A DNA stretch of 64,000 nucleotides from Mycobacterium intermedium (GCF_002086275.1 NZ_MVHT01000017.1:1-64000); one strand, 5' to 3'. Shown: positions 1-9,158, counted from the first letter of the stretch. The notes: generated by a model from the sequence alone, not told the origin. Translations and numbers: made by a program.

Positions 1-350
1 CGACCTTCATGGCAATCTCGCTGCGAGGGTTTGCCTTCGCGGGCTCTGGGGGCGGCGAGATTGCGGTGGTGGTTGTGGTTTGGGCCGCCATCACGACCTT
101 CATGGCAATCTCGCTGCGAGGGTTTGCCTTCGCGGGCTCTGGGGGCGGCGAGATTGCGGTGGTGGTTGTGGTTTGGGCCTGCATCACGACCTTCATGGCA
201 ATCTCGCTGCGAAGGTTTGCCTTCGCGCGCTCAGGGGGCGGCGAGCTTGCGGTGGTGGTTGTGGTTTGGGCCTCCACCACGACCTTCACGGCAATCTCGC
301 CTGAGAGAGTGTGCCCTCGTGTGCTCTCGTGCGCCTAGGGGGCGGCGAGG
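1..350. repeat. 93-bp tandem repeat, 3 full units plus a degenerate fourth
   Basis: Units begin at 1, 94, 187 and 280, each opening with CGACCTTCATGGCAATCTCG or a one-base variant. Units 1 and 2 are nearly identical, unit 3 carries several substitutions, and the fourth decays after about 25 bases but regains the GGGGGCGGCGAG stretch near 338-349. The array probably continues upstream of the window. Because 93 is a multiple of three, one plus-strand frame stays open (9-338) and would give a 31-residue repeat with a run of valines. I see no ribosome-binding site or domain and treat it as a minisatellite (VNTR) rather than a gene. The bases from about 351 to 423 show nothing distinctive. Confidence 0.85.
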
Positions 351-423
351 TCGGATCCAAGCGCTCACGGCAAGTACACCAGGCGGGTGAGCCGGGCACT
401 GGGAGCTGTGCGAACATCGTGGC

Positions 424-876
424 GTGACTGACCAGATCGTCGAGATGATGAATGCCAATCTGGCATCGACCATTCCGGTTGCCGACAAGATGGGGCTGAA
501 GATCGTCGAGGCACGGCCCGGCTTTGCCGCCGCCACTGTCCCGGTCGAGGGCAACGGAAACCATTTCGGCGTCATCTACGCCGGTGTGCAGTTCACCGTC
601 GCCGAGATTCTGGGCGGCATCATCGCGCTCGCCACGTTCGATACGAGCAAGTTCTTTCCATTGGTGAAGAACGTGGACATCACCTTCGTCAGTATGGCCA
701 CGACTCCATTGCGCGCCGAGGCATCGATGGACGACGAGACGATTGCCCGCGTCGCGGCCGAGGCGGCAGAACGCGGCAAAGCCAACTACACGCTGGAGGC
801 CGTCGTCTCCGACGCTAACGGCACGGTGGTCGCCACCACCCGAGGGCTGTATCAACTTCGCGCCCACAACCGTTGA
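424..876 (+). CDS. Hotdog-fold thioesterase-like protein (DUF4442/PaaI type)
   Basis: A 150-residue protein with the layout of the small single-domain hotdog family. A long N-terminal helix precedes the GNHFGVIYAG segment, where a hotdog active-site loop usually lies, followed by a central helix (FTVAEILGGIIAL) and strands ending near the C-terminus. Such proteins hydrolyse acyl-CoA thioesters or bind acyl groups; the substrate cannot be read from the sequence. The start is GTG at 424; ATG at 445 is an alternative. It stands alone, with a 119-base gap to the next gene that shows only a ribosome-binding site. Confidence 0.7.
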   Translation: MTDQIVEMMNANLASTIPVADKMGLKIVEARPGFAAATVPVEGNGNHFGVIYAGVQFTVAEILGGIIALATFDTSKFFPLVKNVDITFVSMATTPLRAEASMDDETIARVAAEAAERGKANYTLEAVVSDANGTVVATTRGLYQLRAHNR

Positions 877-995
877 TGGCAGTTGCCGGGCTCACACCCG
901 CTTAGCGGTGGTCCAGAGCATCCGCAACGTCCCAGCCGTGTTCTAATGGCCAGATCAGCCAGACCGACACTGTCTCGACTGCACGAGGGATCAGT

Positions 996-1877
996 TTGCC
1001 GCGGTTCCTGAAGGTGCCCGCGTTGGCTTCGGTCGCGCAGATGCCGACCGGGCACATCGTCGACCTGCCCGGTCGTGGCAGCACCTATGTTTACGACTCG
1101 GGACCGTGCGACGGGCCGACCTACATCCTGTTGCACTCCCTGGCCTGCACCGGACTGATGACGTGGTACCCGGCGCTGGACGTGGTGCGGCGTTTCGGTC
1201 GCGTGGTGGTCTTCGATCAGCGCTGCCACGGGCAAGGTATCTCGCCGCCGCGGTTGCTGTTCGAGGACTGCGCCGACGACGTCGCCGCACTGGCCGACGT
1301 TCTCGATATCCCCAGCTTCGTTCCGGTCGGCTATTCCATGGGGTCGCTCATTGCCCAGCTGGTGTGGCGACGCCACCGAGACCGGGTCGACGGGCTTGTG
1401 CTGTGCGCGGCCACCGCGGCGGTGAGCCGTGCCCGCTACGAGCGCGTCGCCACGGGGCTGTTTGCGGCGCTTGTCGAATCGTTGACCCCTGCGCCGCGGC
1501 TGTACCCGCCCGCGGGAGCGGTCACCACTAGCTTCTTGGCCGACTATCAGTGGGTGCTGAACCAGGCCCGCGCCACCTCGCCAGGGGGCATCACCCGTGC
1601 GATCGCCGAAGTTGTCCGGTTCGACTCGACGACGTGGGTCGGCGACATCGACGTGCCCACGTCGCTCGTGGTGACCATGAAAGACCGGGCATTCGGCGTG
1701 CGGCGTCAGCAGTGGCTGGCCGACCACATCCCGGGGGCCGAGGCGGTGCCGGTCGAGGCCGGCCACGCCGGTTGCACCCTGCAGCCCGCGGCGTTCGTAC
1801 CCGGACTGGCCCGCGCCGTCGAATCTGTCCACCGCCGGCTTCCGGTGTCGCACGGCGCCACCGAGGCTGTCAGATAA
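996..1877 (+). CDS. Alpha/beta-fold hydrolase
   Basis: A 293-residue single-domain alpha/beta hydrolase. It shows the oxyanion strand LLHSLACTG, the nucleophile elbow GYSMGS with serine as nucleophile, and a C-terminal histidine in EAGHAG. The size and order match esterases and 3-oxoadipate enol-lactonase-like enzymes, but the substrate is unknown. The TTG start at 996 is preceded by GAGGGA five bases upstream, which supports it over the in-frame ATG at 1041. The WS/DGAT gene follows after 33 bases on the same strand, so the two may be co-transcribed and act together in lipid ester turnover (inference). Confidence 0.85.
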   Translation: MPRFLKVPALASVAQMPTGHIVDLPGRGSTYVYDSGPCDGPTYILLHSLACTGLMTWYPALDVVRRFGRVVVFDQRCHGQGISPPRLLFEDCADDVAALADVLDIPSFVPVGYSMGSLIAQLVWRRHRDRVDGLVLCAATAAVSRARYERVATGLFAALVESLTPAPRLYPPAGAVTTSFLADYQWVLNQARATSPGGITRAIAEVVRFDSTTWVGDIDVPTSLVVTMKDRAFGVRRQQWLADHIPGAEAVPVEAGHAGCTLQPAAFVPGLARAVESVHRRLPVSHGATEAVR

Positions 1878-1910
1878 TCAAAACGTGTCGGTGCCCTGGG
1901 AGGAACGGCG

Positions 1911-3344
1911 GTGAAGCGACTCAGCGGCTGGGATGTGCTGATGCTCGCCAGCGAGACGCCCAACGTCCACCAGCACACCCTCAAGATCGCGATCGTCGAC
2001 ACCAGCGGATTCGACGGCGCGCCGACTTTCGAGGCGTTCCGCGAGGTGTTCCGGGCCACCCTCCCGGTCCTCGAACCGATGCGCTTCCAACTACTGAAGA
2101 CCCCCTGGCGAATCCATCGTCCGGTCTGGCGCGAAGACGCCGAACTCGACCTGGATTACCACCTGCAACACGTGCGGGTGCCCGCTCCCGGAGGCCGGCG
2201 CGAACTCGACGCGGTGATCGGCGCGATCGCGAGCACGCCACTCGACCGCCGCCACCCGCTGTGGCAGTTCTATTACGCCGAGGGACTGGCCGACCAGCGC
2301 GTGGCAGTGATCGGCAAGGTGCACCACGTCCTGGCCGACGGGGTGGCCTCGGCGAATCTGATGGCCAGGGTCATGGCGTGGCCCGCCGCCGAAGCGTCGC
2401 CGCAGTCGACTTCGCCGCCCGCTGAGAGCACCCCCGACACCCATCCCAACACCAGAGAAGTGCTCCGCTTCGCGGCACGTGATCATGCCGCGCGGATCCG
2501 GAGCCTGCCGGCGGCGGTGCGGGACGGAGTGGTCGGGGCTTACCGGCTGCAGCGTCGAGCGCGGGAGCGTTACCGGCATCCGGAGCTGGCCGCCGCGTTC
2601 GATCCGGCGCCGACCTTCCTCAACCACAAACTCACGCCAGGGCGAACCTTCGCCAGCGCTGCCGTGCCCCTTGCCGACATCAAGGCGATCAGCAAGAAGT
2701 TCGGCGTGACCATCAACGACCTGGTGCTGACCATCGCCACCGGTGCGCTGAGGCAGGTGCTGCAGAATCACGGCGAACCCGCCGACCGGCCCTTGGTCGC
2801 CTCGATCCCCACCGCCACCGACACCTCGCCGGACCGGATCAGCGGTAACGCCCTGTCAACCATGCTGGTTTCGCTGCCCGTTCAGGCGGCCGATCCGCTG
2901 CAGCGGCTAGGCCTGATCCGCACCTCAACCCGGATAGCGAAGGAAGATCACCAGCTCCTGGGCCCCACCCTGGTCAGTCAGTGGTTGGAGTTCGTGCCGC
3001 CGGGCGTCACGCGCACGACGTTCCGCTGGATGTCGCGGCGAGAGGCGCCCAACCAGCTGTTCAACGTGATCATTTCCAACGTGCCCGGGCCGCGGCAACG
3101 CGGCAATATCGCCGGAGCCGTGGTGACCGAGTTCTACTCCGTGGGACCCCTGGCCGCGGGGTCTGCGCTGAACATCACCGTGTGGAGCTACGTCGACCAG
3201 CTGAGCATCTCGGTGCTCTCCGACGACGCGACGCTGAACGACACCCACGAGGTGACCGACGCGTTCGTCGCCGCGTTCATCGAGCTGTACGAACGAGCGG
3301 GGTTGGCCGGGAGCACGGACATCCCCGCCGCGATGCCCAGCTGA
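1911..3344 (+). CDS. WS/DGAT wax ester synthase / diacylglycerol acyltransferase
   Basis: A 477-residue protein of the usual length for mycobacterial triacylglycerol synthases. The acyltransferase motif HHxxxDG is present as HHVLADG at about residues 138-144. The N-terminus (SGWDVLMLASETPN), the central NDLVLTIATGALR and the C-terminal NVIISNVPGP segment are typical of the family. The enzyme joins acyl-CoA to diacylglycerol or a fatty alcohol to make storage lipid, usually at the membrane. The GTG start has GGGAGG upstream. Mycobacteria carry many paralogues, so no specific gene name is given. Confidence 0.93.
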   Translation: MKRLSGWDVLMLASETPNVHQHTLKIAIVDTSGFDGAPTFEAFREVFRATLPVLEPMRFQLLKTPWRIHRPVWREDAELDLDYHLQHVRVPAPGGRRELDAVIGAIASTPLDRRHPLWQFYYAEGLADQRVAVIGKVHHVLADGVASANLMARVMAWPAAEASPQSTSPPAESTPDTHPNTREVLRFAARDHAARIRSLPAAVRDGVVGAYRLQRRARERYRHPELAAAFDPAPTFLNHKLTPGRTFASAAVPLADIKAISKKFGVTINDLVLTIATGALRQVLQNHGEPADRPLVASIPTATDTSPDRISGNALSTMLVSLPVQAADPLQRLGLIRTSTRIAKEDHQLLGPTLVSQWLEFVPPGVTRTTFRWMSRREAPNQLFNVIISNVPGPRQRGNIAGAVVTEFYSVGPLAAGSALNITVWSYVDQLSISVLSDDATLNDTHEVTDAFVAAFIELYERAGLAGSTDIPAAMPS

Positions 3345-3464
3345 CCAGGCGCCGCCCACAGCCCATCGTTTATCGACGCGGTGGTTCGGGAACACTGCCG
3401 GCAACTACCTGATCCGGTGAGCGTCGATGACCTCTGGCGTGTAACCGCAGCAAGAGGGATCGCC

Positions 3465-3935
3465 ATGACCGCCAAGCACCGCATGACCCCGTCGATGCAG
3501 CGAACACAGCCGAGGCAGCAGCGCGCTGGCTGGGCGCTCGGAATCGGGTCCGCGTCGCTGCTGTGCGCCGCGAGCTTGGCCGGGCTGATCCTCGATGCGC
3601 AACAGGCTAACCGGGCGACGGAGGCTGCCGCGGTGACGGTCGACGCACCGTCGCATGCCCGGCCGGTGAGTCAAGAGGGCACGCTGATAGCGGTGTCGGC
3701 GGACTCAATCACCGCACGCAGCGCCGATGGATACACGCAAACCTATCTGCTGACGCCAGACACCACCGTGATTGCGGCCGGAGATAACCAACCGGCTACC
3801 GCTGCTTCGTATTTCACGGTCAATGACGAGGTGACAATCGTCGGAACCATGCAGAGGGGCACCGCGACGGCGACGGCCGTGGCCGCGCGACACCTCGCGC
3901 ACGGTGGCGCACAGCCAATGGATTTCGGATTTTGA
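3465..3935 (+). CDS. Small membrane-anchored or secreted protein of unknown function
   Basis: A 156-residue protein. A charged N-terminus is followed by one hydrophobic segment (about residues 22-44), then a linker and a small beta-rich domain (about 65-145) containing TLIAVSADSITARSADG and DEVTIVGTMQRGTATA. The domain resembles the DUF5666/OB-like folds often found in actinobacterial surface proteins. The ATG at 3465, with AGAGGG upstream, is preferred over an earlier in-frame start at 3381 that would put 28 hydrophilic residues first. No function can be assigned. Confidence 0.65.
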   Translation: MTAKHRMTPSMQRTQPRQQRAGWALGIGSASLLCAASLAGLILDAQQANRATEAAAVTVDAPSHARPVSQEGTLIAVSADSITARSADGYTQTYLLTPDTTVIAAGDNQPATAASYFTVNDEVTIVGTMQRGTATATAVAARHLAHGGAQPMDFGF

Positions 3936-3999
3936 GCATCAACCGGCCTGTGGCCGAATCGAAACGAAGACAAGGTTAGGGTCCGGGCCAGACCTGGGT

Positions 4000-4461
4000 A
4001 TGCGTTTTATTGTGAGTTCAGCACTTTCCGATCAGCCGATGCAGCTGACGTGCGCCGGTGCCGCCGACGCCGTCACGGCGGCCGAATGCCGCCGCGCGCT
4101 GGACCGCTGGCTGCAGGCAAAGGTGCGGGGGGTTGGTGAACTTCGCGACGACATCATCCTGGGCGTCAACGAAGCCCTGGCCAACTGCGTCGAACACGCC
4201 TACCGCGGCCAGCAATGCGTGGGCACCATGCGGCTCCAGGCACGCTACGACGCCGAGGCGGAGTCGCTCACCGTCTGCGTCAGCGACCGCGGAACCTGGC
4301 ACTGGCCTTCTCCGCGGCCGCCGGAAGACCCGCACGCTTCGCGCGGCATCCTGTTGATGCGCGCCCTTGCCGATCATTGCGCCATCCAGGCTCGTCCCGA
4401 TGGCACCACCGTGCGTCTGGACTATTCGACGGCGCCCCAACCGGTAGGACAACGGCAATAG
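4000..4461 (+). CDS. RsbW/SpoIIAB-like ATP-binding anti-sigma regulatory protein
   Basis: A 153-residue stand-alone GHKL ATPase domain. The N-box is visible as NEALANCVEHAY (about residues 57-68), followed by a D-x-G box (VSDRGTW) and a glycine turn in SRGILLM. Proteins of this size are serine kinases that phosphorylate anti-sigma antagonists or bind sigma factors. No sigma factor or STAS-domain partner is encoded in the window, so its target lies elsewhere. The start at 4000 is chosen because an earlier frame-open start adds poorly structured sequence; ATG at 4039 is also possible. Confidence 0.75.
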   Translation: MRFIVSSALSDQPMQLTCAGAADAVTAAECRRALDRWLQAKVRGVGELRDDIILGVNEALANCVEHAYRGQQCVGTMRLQARYDAEAESLTVCVSDRGTWHWPSPRPPEDPHASRGILLMRALADHCAIQARPDGTTVRLDYSTAPQPVGQRQ

Positions 4462-4468
4462 CCACTCG

Positions 4469-5242
4469 CTAGTCGAAGATGTCGCTTCGCACAGTGCCGG
4501 AGGGCGCGGCAGGATCGACGAACCATTCGTATCGGAACACCACACCGAGCAGTCGAGGTGGCAGGCGCAGTGACAGGCGCAGCGTCCGAGCACCCAGCCC
4601 ATCTCCCACTTGAGATTTATGGGCGGAAAGCGCGCGGCCCTTCTGGCGGACGAACTGACGCACGTCGATGCGGTGGGTTATGGCCGCTCGCGGTGCGTAT
4701 GCCGTGCGTGCCACGTCCGGGTCGTACGGTGGTGGCAACCGCAACATGCGGGCGACGTCACCGACGCGGATGAGCGTCTCGCGCGGCATCGTGGCTTCCA
4801 GAACCCGTTGGGTCCCAGCCAATTCGGCGGCGCGTTTGCCGACCCGATGCACGTGCATGTGATCCCGGTGTCCGTACCCGCCGTTGCGCTCATAGCTGAG
4901 CAGCAACTGCGCATCTTCTTCGCGGAGTATCGAGGCGAGCCGCTGGGCGGCCTCGTCCACATCGGTCCGCGCGAACCGGACCCGCCCAGGCGGATCCGGG
5001 TAGAAGTCGGGCCCGTGGCCACTGTCTGCATAACCGAGGCACTCAAGTCGGTGTACACCGAGAATCGTTGCACTCGAGCGCAATTCATTCAACCGCGTGT
5101 CGTCGGGCGCACTGTGCATTCGTCCGTCGGTCGCGGTGACCAAAACCACACGATGCCCCGCGGCCGCCGCCTTCGCCAGCGTGCCGCCGGTGAGGATCGC
5201 CTCGTCGTCGGGGTGAGCGTGAAACGCGACTACGGTGGCCAT
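4469..5242 (-). CDS. PIG-L/LmbE family zinc deacetylase
   Basis: A 257-residue member of the family that includes MshB and Mca. The zinc-binding motif HAHPDDE lies near the N-terminus, and NGGYGHRDHMHVH supplies the later metal and catalytic histidines. These enzymes remove N-acetyl groups from sugar-containing substrates or cleave mycothiol conjugates. The sequence differs from both MshB and Mca as I remember them, so the substrate is open. The start is placed at the ATG that begins nine residues before the metal motif, rather than the upstream 5269. It converges on the RsbW-like gene with 7 bases between stops. Confidence 0.85.
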   Translation of the reverse strand: MATVVAFHAHPDDEAILTGGTLAKAAAAGHRVVLVTATDGRMHSAPDDTRLNELRSSATILGVHRLECLGYADSGHGPDFYPDPPGRVRFARTDVDEAAQRLASILREEDAQLLLSYERNGGYGHRDHMHVHRVGKRAAELAGTQRVLEATMPRETLIRVGDVARMLRLPPPYDPDVARTAYAPRAAITHRIDVRQFVRQKGRALSAHKSQVGDGLGARTLRLSLRLPPRLLGVVFRYEWFVDPAAPSGTVRSDIFD

Positions 5243-5352
5243 GACTTGCAGTATGCCTGCCGTGACCAATTCGCTTGGCGTTCAACGTTCGGTGTGAGAA
5301 TTCGCCGCTCGGGTATATGAGGCTGATGTTTTCCGAGCAGCGGCCCAGCTAG

Positions 5353-7338
5353 ATGGCGCACCCCAAACCGATACCTGATGACCTGCGCCGGCTGGCGGCG
5401 GCGCACCGGGTTGCAACGTCTTACCGAAACGAGCGACGCGAGCCGGTCGAGGTCGACGCCGATGTGGTGATCCGGGTGCTCGGACTGCTGGATGTCGATG
5501 CGGGCACCGAACAGGATCGACGCCGCGAGCTGGCCCGGCTGGCCGAACGCGACAGCGCCGGCCTGCTGCCGCCGACCGTAGCGGTGCGAGTCGACGGACG
5601 GCCGCAGCCGCTGCCAGGGGCGACTCTGCTGGTCCACGAGGAAGGCGCCCGCACCGAGGTACCTGACGAGTTCCCGGCAGGACTGCCACCCGGCTGGTAC
5701 CGCTTGTACACGCGCGACGGCCAAGAGGTCACTCTGGTGGCGGCTCCGCCGCAGGTTCCGGCGCCACCGGATACCTGGGGCTGGATGCTGCAGCTCTATG
5801 CGCTGAGATCGGCGCGCTCGTGGGGCATCGGCGACTTGGGCGACCTGCGGGAGTTTTTGCAGTGGACGGCTGCGGACCACGGCGCCGGAGCCGTGCTGCT
5901 CAACCCGTTGCATGCACCCGGCCCGACGCATCCGGTGCAGCCGTCGCCGTACACCCCGTCGAGTCGGCGCTTCGCCAACCCGCTCGCTCTGCGTATCGAG
6001 GATCTCGGCGCCTACCGTCGAGCCGACCCGGTCACCCGAGCGGAGGTGGATGCCCTGCGCGTGTCGGCCTGCACTCCGCGGATCGATCACGACCTGGTGT
6101 GGGCGGCCAAACGAGCCGCGTTGGAACTGCTCTGGCGCGCCGAGGGCCGGCCCGCCCCGTTGGACCACTCCGACGGCCTGCGCGACTGGGCGACGTACTG
6201 TGCGCTGGCCGAGCGGCACGGCGGTCGCTGGACCCGATGGCCCGAACCGCTGCGCGATGTCGCCGGCCCCGCCGTGGCCGCGGTGCGCCGCGAACTGGCA
6301 CCCCGGTTGGCCTTCCACGCCTGGGTGCAGCAACGGTGTGCCGAGCAGTTGGCCGCGGTACGCGACGCCGCCCGGGAGGCCGGGATGGCACTCGGCGTGG
6401 TGCACGACCTCGCGGTCGGAGTCGACCCAGAGGGAGCCGACGCGTGGGCACTCGCCGACGTGCTCGCCACCGGGGTGAGCGTGGGCGCGCCGCCGGACAA
6501 CTTCACCCCGCGCGGGCAGGATTGGGGACTGCCGCCGTGGCGGCCGGACCGCCTTGCCGCCACCGGGTATGCCGCGTTGCGGGACATGTTGCGCGCGGTC
6601 CTCGCCCACGCCGACGGGCTGCGCATCGACCACGTCGCGGGCCTGTGGCGGCTGTGGTGGATTCCCCCCGGCGAGGGTCCGGATCGCGGCACCTACGTCT
6701 ACTACGACACCGAGGTCCTGCTCGCGGTCCTGGCCCTGGAAGCACACCGCGCCAAGGCCACGGTCGTGGGCGAGGACCTTGGAACGGTCGAACCGGAAGT
6801 GACCGACGGGCTGGCCGACCGCGGGATGCTGGGCTGCGCGGTCTCCTGGTTCACTCGCGACCAGTCCGTCCCGGACGAGCCGCTACTGCCGTCGGCGAAA
6901 TGGCCGTCGCGGGCGGCCGCCAGCCTGTCCACGCACGATCTGCCCACTGCCGCGGGCTTTCTGCGTGGTGAACACGTGCGGGTACGCGCCGATCTCGACC
7001 TGCTCGATGACGTGCCGGCCGAGTGGGCCACGGCCGACAAGGAGCGCGCCGAGTGGCTGACGCTGCTTCGCTCGGAAGGGCTGCTGCCTGAGGACGGATC
7101 CGAGCCCGACGAGGCGTCGATCATCGTTGCGATGCACCGGTTCTTGGCGTCGACCCCGAGCCGGTTGAAGTTGATCGCACCCTACGACGTGATCGCCGAG
7201 CCTCGGCAACCGAACCTGCCCGGCACGATCGACGAGTACCCGAATTGGCGACTGCCGCTGCCGGAGACGTTGGAGGAGTTACGTAACGACCCACGGGTCG
7301 CCGAGATCGCGGCCTTGTTCAGCCGTCCGGCAAGCTGA
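5353..7338 (+). CDS. malQ: 4-alpha-glucanotransferase (amylomaltase, GH77)
   Basis: A 661-residue MalQ. It transfers alpha-1,4-glucan segments between maltodextrins in glycogen and trehalose metabolism, in the cytoplasm. Family landmarks are the nucleophile motif RIDH (about residue 424, RIDHVAGLWRLWW), the acid/base motif GEDLGTV (about 472) and STHDLPT (about 526). The actinobacterial N-terminal extension is present. Its 3' end overlaps the convergent amidohydrolase by about 20 bases. No other glycogen gene is nearby. Confidence 0.95.
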   Translation: MAHPKPIPDDLRRLAAAHRVATSYRNERREPVEVDADVVIRVLGLLDVDAGTEQDRRRELARLAERDSAGLLPPTVAVRVDGRPQPLPGATLLVHEEGARTEVPDEFPAGLPPGWYRLYTRDGQEVTLVAAPPQVPAPPDTWGWMLQLYALRSARSWGIGDLGDLREFLQWTAADHGAGAVLLNPLHAPGPTHPVQPSPYTPSSRRFANPLALRIEDLGAYRRADPVTRAEVDALRVSACTPRIDHDLVWAAKRAALELLWRAEGRPAPLDHSDGLRDWATYCALAERHGGRWTRWPEPLRDVAGPAVAAVRRELAPRLAFHAWVQQRCAEQLAAVRDAAREAGMALGVVHDLAVGVDPEGADAWALADVLATGVSVGAPPDNFTPRGQDWGLPPWRPDRLAATGYAALRDMLRAVLAHADGLRIDHVAGLWRLWWIPPGEGPDRGTYVYYDTEVLLAVLALEAHRAKATVVGEDLGTVEPEVTDGLADRGMLGCAVSWFTRDQSVPDEPLLPSAKWPSRAAASLSTHDLPTAAGFLRGEHVRVRADLDLLDDVPAEWATADKERAEWLTLLRSEGLLPEDGSEPDEASIIVAMHRFLASTPSRLKLIAPYDVIAEPRQPNLPGTIDEYPNWRLPLPETLEELRNDPRVAEIAALFSRPAS

Positions 7339-8203
7339 ATAGACGAGCGGCGTTGTGATGGAACACATTTCGCAGCCAGTCGTCATCGATGCCGGGTAGC
7401 CGGGTCAGGACGCGCAACGCGTCGAGGAATCCGTACGGGATGTTCGGAAAGTCGCTGCCGAACAAGATGCGGTCGGCGTGGTCGCGCAGCCGAGGGTATT
7501 GCGAGCGTGGGAAAGGCATGAGTTCCTCCACGAACGGAGTGAAAGCCATCGTCGTGTCGAGTCGTACCTCGTCGTATCGGTCGGCCAGGTCGAGGAACTC
7601 GGAGTATTCGGGCATGCCCATGTGCGCGATGACGAGGCGCAGTCGCGGGTGGCGCCGCAGCAGCGCCGCGACGGGGTCGGGTCCGGTGTGTTCACCGGGT
7701 GCGGGGCCGGATCCGCAGTGGATGACCACCGGGACGGCCGCGTCTTCGATCACCCCCCACGCGCCGTCGAGCAACGGGTCGGTGGGGTCATACCGGCCGA
7801 CCTGAACGTGGGCCTTGACCACGCGCGCACCGGCCTCGACGGCCTTCCGGACGTAGGCTTCGGCGCCGGGTTCGGGGTAGAGCGTCGCCGTGTGCAGGCA
7901 ATCGGGGGTCGCCGCGGCGAACGCGGCGGCCCACTCGTTCAGCCATGCCGCCATCTGCGGTTTGTGCGGGTAGACCAGCGACGTGAAGGCTCGGACCCCG
8001 AACCCGCGCAGCGTCTCCAGTCGATGCTGCTCGTCGGTGCGGTAGGCGACCGGCCACGGACGTCCCACCAGCGGGCCGGCGTCGTCGAAGTAACGCCAGA
8101 CCTTGTCCATCACCCGCTTGGGCATGAAATGCGTGTGCACGTCGACGATGCCCGGCAGACCCAGTGACCGCCAAAGTTCGCGTATCGAATCCGTTTCGTC
8201 CAT
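7319..8203 (-). CDS. Amidohydrolase (amidohydro-rel/ACMSD-like TIM barrel)
   Basis: A 294-residue metal-dependent hydrolase of the Amidohydrolase_2 type. The first-strand metal motif appears as VDVHTHFMP near residue 18. Later come VVIHCGSG (strand 5 histidine), VIAHMGM (strand 6 histidine) and FGSDFPNIPYG (strand 8 aspartate). Relatives decarboxylate or hydrolyse aromatic and carboxylated compounds. The ATG at 8203 was chosen because the frame upstream of it lies inside the LysR gene. It sits 19 bases after the LysR stop on the same strand, so LysR and this gene probably form one unit. Confidence 0.85.
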   Translation of the reverse strand: MDETDSIRELWRSLGLPGIVDVHTHFMPKRVMDKVWRYFDDAGPLVGRPWPVAYRTDEQHRLETLRGFGVRAFTSLVYPHKPQMAAWLNEWAAAFAAATPDCLHTATLYPEPGAEAYVRKAVEAGARVVKAHVQVGRYDPTDPLLDGAWGVIEDAAVPVVIHCGSGPAPGEHTGPDPVAALLRRHPRLRLVIAHMGMPEYSEFLDLADRYDEVRLDTTMAFTPFVEELMPFPRSQYPRLRDHADRILFGSDFPNIPYGFLDALRVLTRLPGIDDDWLRNVFHHNAARLFSLPDG

Positions 8204-8222
8204 CGACAGCGAGGATGTCAGG

Positions 8223-9134
8223 TCAGGCCGGTGCCCTTCCCAGGTGCTCGTCGACGCACCCGATGAACGCCTGGCACGCTGCCGAGCGCAGATCCGGCCG
8301 GGGTGTGACGAGATGAACCCGGCGGTGCATGTCAGCGCCGCGGACCGGCCGTAACGCGAGGGTCGGGTCGGCATCCGCGCGGGTGCGTGCCACAGATTCC
8401 GGCAGCAAGGCAACGCCGAGGTCTTTCCGGACAAAGTGGACGACCTCGTCGACGCGGGTGACTTCGAACGCCACCCGGCGGGGCACGTCCGCGAACCCGC
8501 GGTCCGTCTCGTGGCGCAACCCGTATCCAGGAGGGAAATCGATGAACGACAGCTCCGCCAATTCGGTCACTGACACCGACGAATGTCTGGTCAGCGGGTG
8601 TTCGGCGGGCATGACAGCGACAAGCGGCTCGCTGAACAAGTGGGTGAAGATCAGATTGTTGTGGCTTCGGGACACATTGGAACCCACGATCGCCGCGTCG
8701 AGTTTGCGCTCAGCCGCGGCCTTCACCAGGACATCGCTTCCGCCGCTGCGCAATGTCACGCTGACATCGGGATACCGGAGGTGAAAGTTCGCCATCAACG
8801 CTGCGACGTCGAGGCTTTCCGATGGGATCTCCATCATCCCGACCGTGAGCCGGCCGGTAACGCTGCCGCTCAGGGCCTGCGCATCGAACTTGATGCGCTC
8901 GACCCCGGCCACCACCTGGTGCAGCAACGGCATCAGCGACTCCCCGGCGGGGGTCAGTGTCACCGTCCGGGTGGTTCGTTCGAACAGCCGCACACCGAGT
9001 TCCTCTTCCAGGCGGCGCACCTGCTGACTCAGCGCCGACTGGACGACGAACTGTCCCTCGGCTGCCTTGGTAAAGCTCTTGGTCTCCGCGAGAGCCACCG
9101 CGTAGCGGAGTTGCTGCAAATTCACACTGATCAC
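8223..9134 (-). CDS. LysR-type transcriptional regulator
   Basis: A 303-residue LTTR. The N-terminal winged helix-turn-helix spans about residues 4-65 (LQQLRYAVALAETKSFTKAA, then QQVRRLEEELGVRLFERT), followed by the effector-binding periplasmic-binding-protein-like domain. It is divergent from the PHP-hydrolase/ABC-importer operon, with 68 bases between the two starts and a perfect 12-bp palindrome in that gap, so it very likely controls that operon and its own amidohydrolase partner. The effector is unknown. Confidence 0.93.
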   Translation of the reverse strand: MISVNLQQLRYAVALAETKSFTKAAEGQFVVQSALSQQVRRLEEELGVRLFERTTRTVTLTPAGESLMPLLHQVVAGVERIKFDAQALSGSVTGRLTVGMMEIPSESLDVAALMANFHLRYPDVSVTLRSGGSDVLVKAAAERKLDAAIVGSNVSRSHNNLIFTHLFSEPLVAVMPAEHPLTRHSSVSVTELAELSFIDFPPGYGLRHETDRGFADVPRRVAFEVTRVDEVVHFVRKDLGVALLPESVARTRADADPTLALRPVRGADMHRRVHLVTPRPDLRSAACQAFIGCVDEHLGRAPA

Positions 9135-9146
9135 TATTGCTGATGA

Positions 9147-9158
9147 ATCTGATCAGAT
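9147..9158. promoter_or_regulatory. Perfect 12-bp palindrome, probable LysR operator
   Basis: ATCTGATCAGAT lies midway between the divergent LysR start (9134) and the DUF3604 gene start (9203). LysR proteins commonly bind short dyads of T-N11-A type in exactly this position. No other regulator is adjacent. Confidence 0.55.

Noticed and set aside
9..338. 109-aa repetitive protein encoded by the minisatellite
   Set aside because: No plausible translation signal; the composition is explained by the DNA repeat. Kept only as a repeat feature.
1..350. Tandem repeats as a CRISPR array
   Set aside because: Units are contiguous 93-mers with no short direct repeats separated by unique spacers, and no cas genes are present.
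852..1853. Long antisense frame opposite the alpha/beta hydrolase
   Set aside because: It mirrors a gene with clear motifs, has arginine/glycine-rich low-complexity translation and no ribosome-binding site; such frames are common in GC-rich coding DNA.
5230..6747. 505-codon antisense frame opposite malQ
   Set aside because: No domain, biased composition, and malQ on the other strand has all GH77 catalytic motifs.
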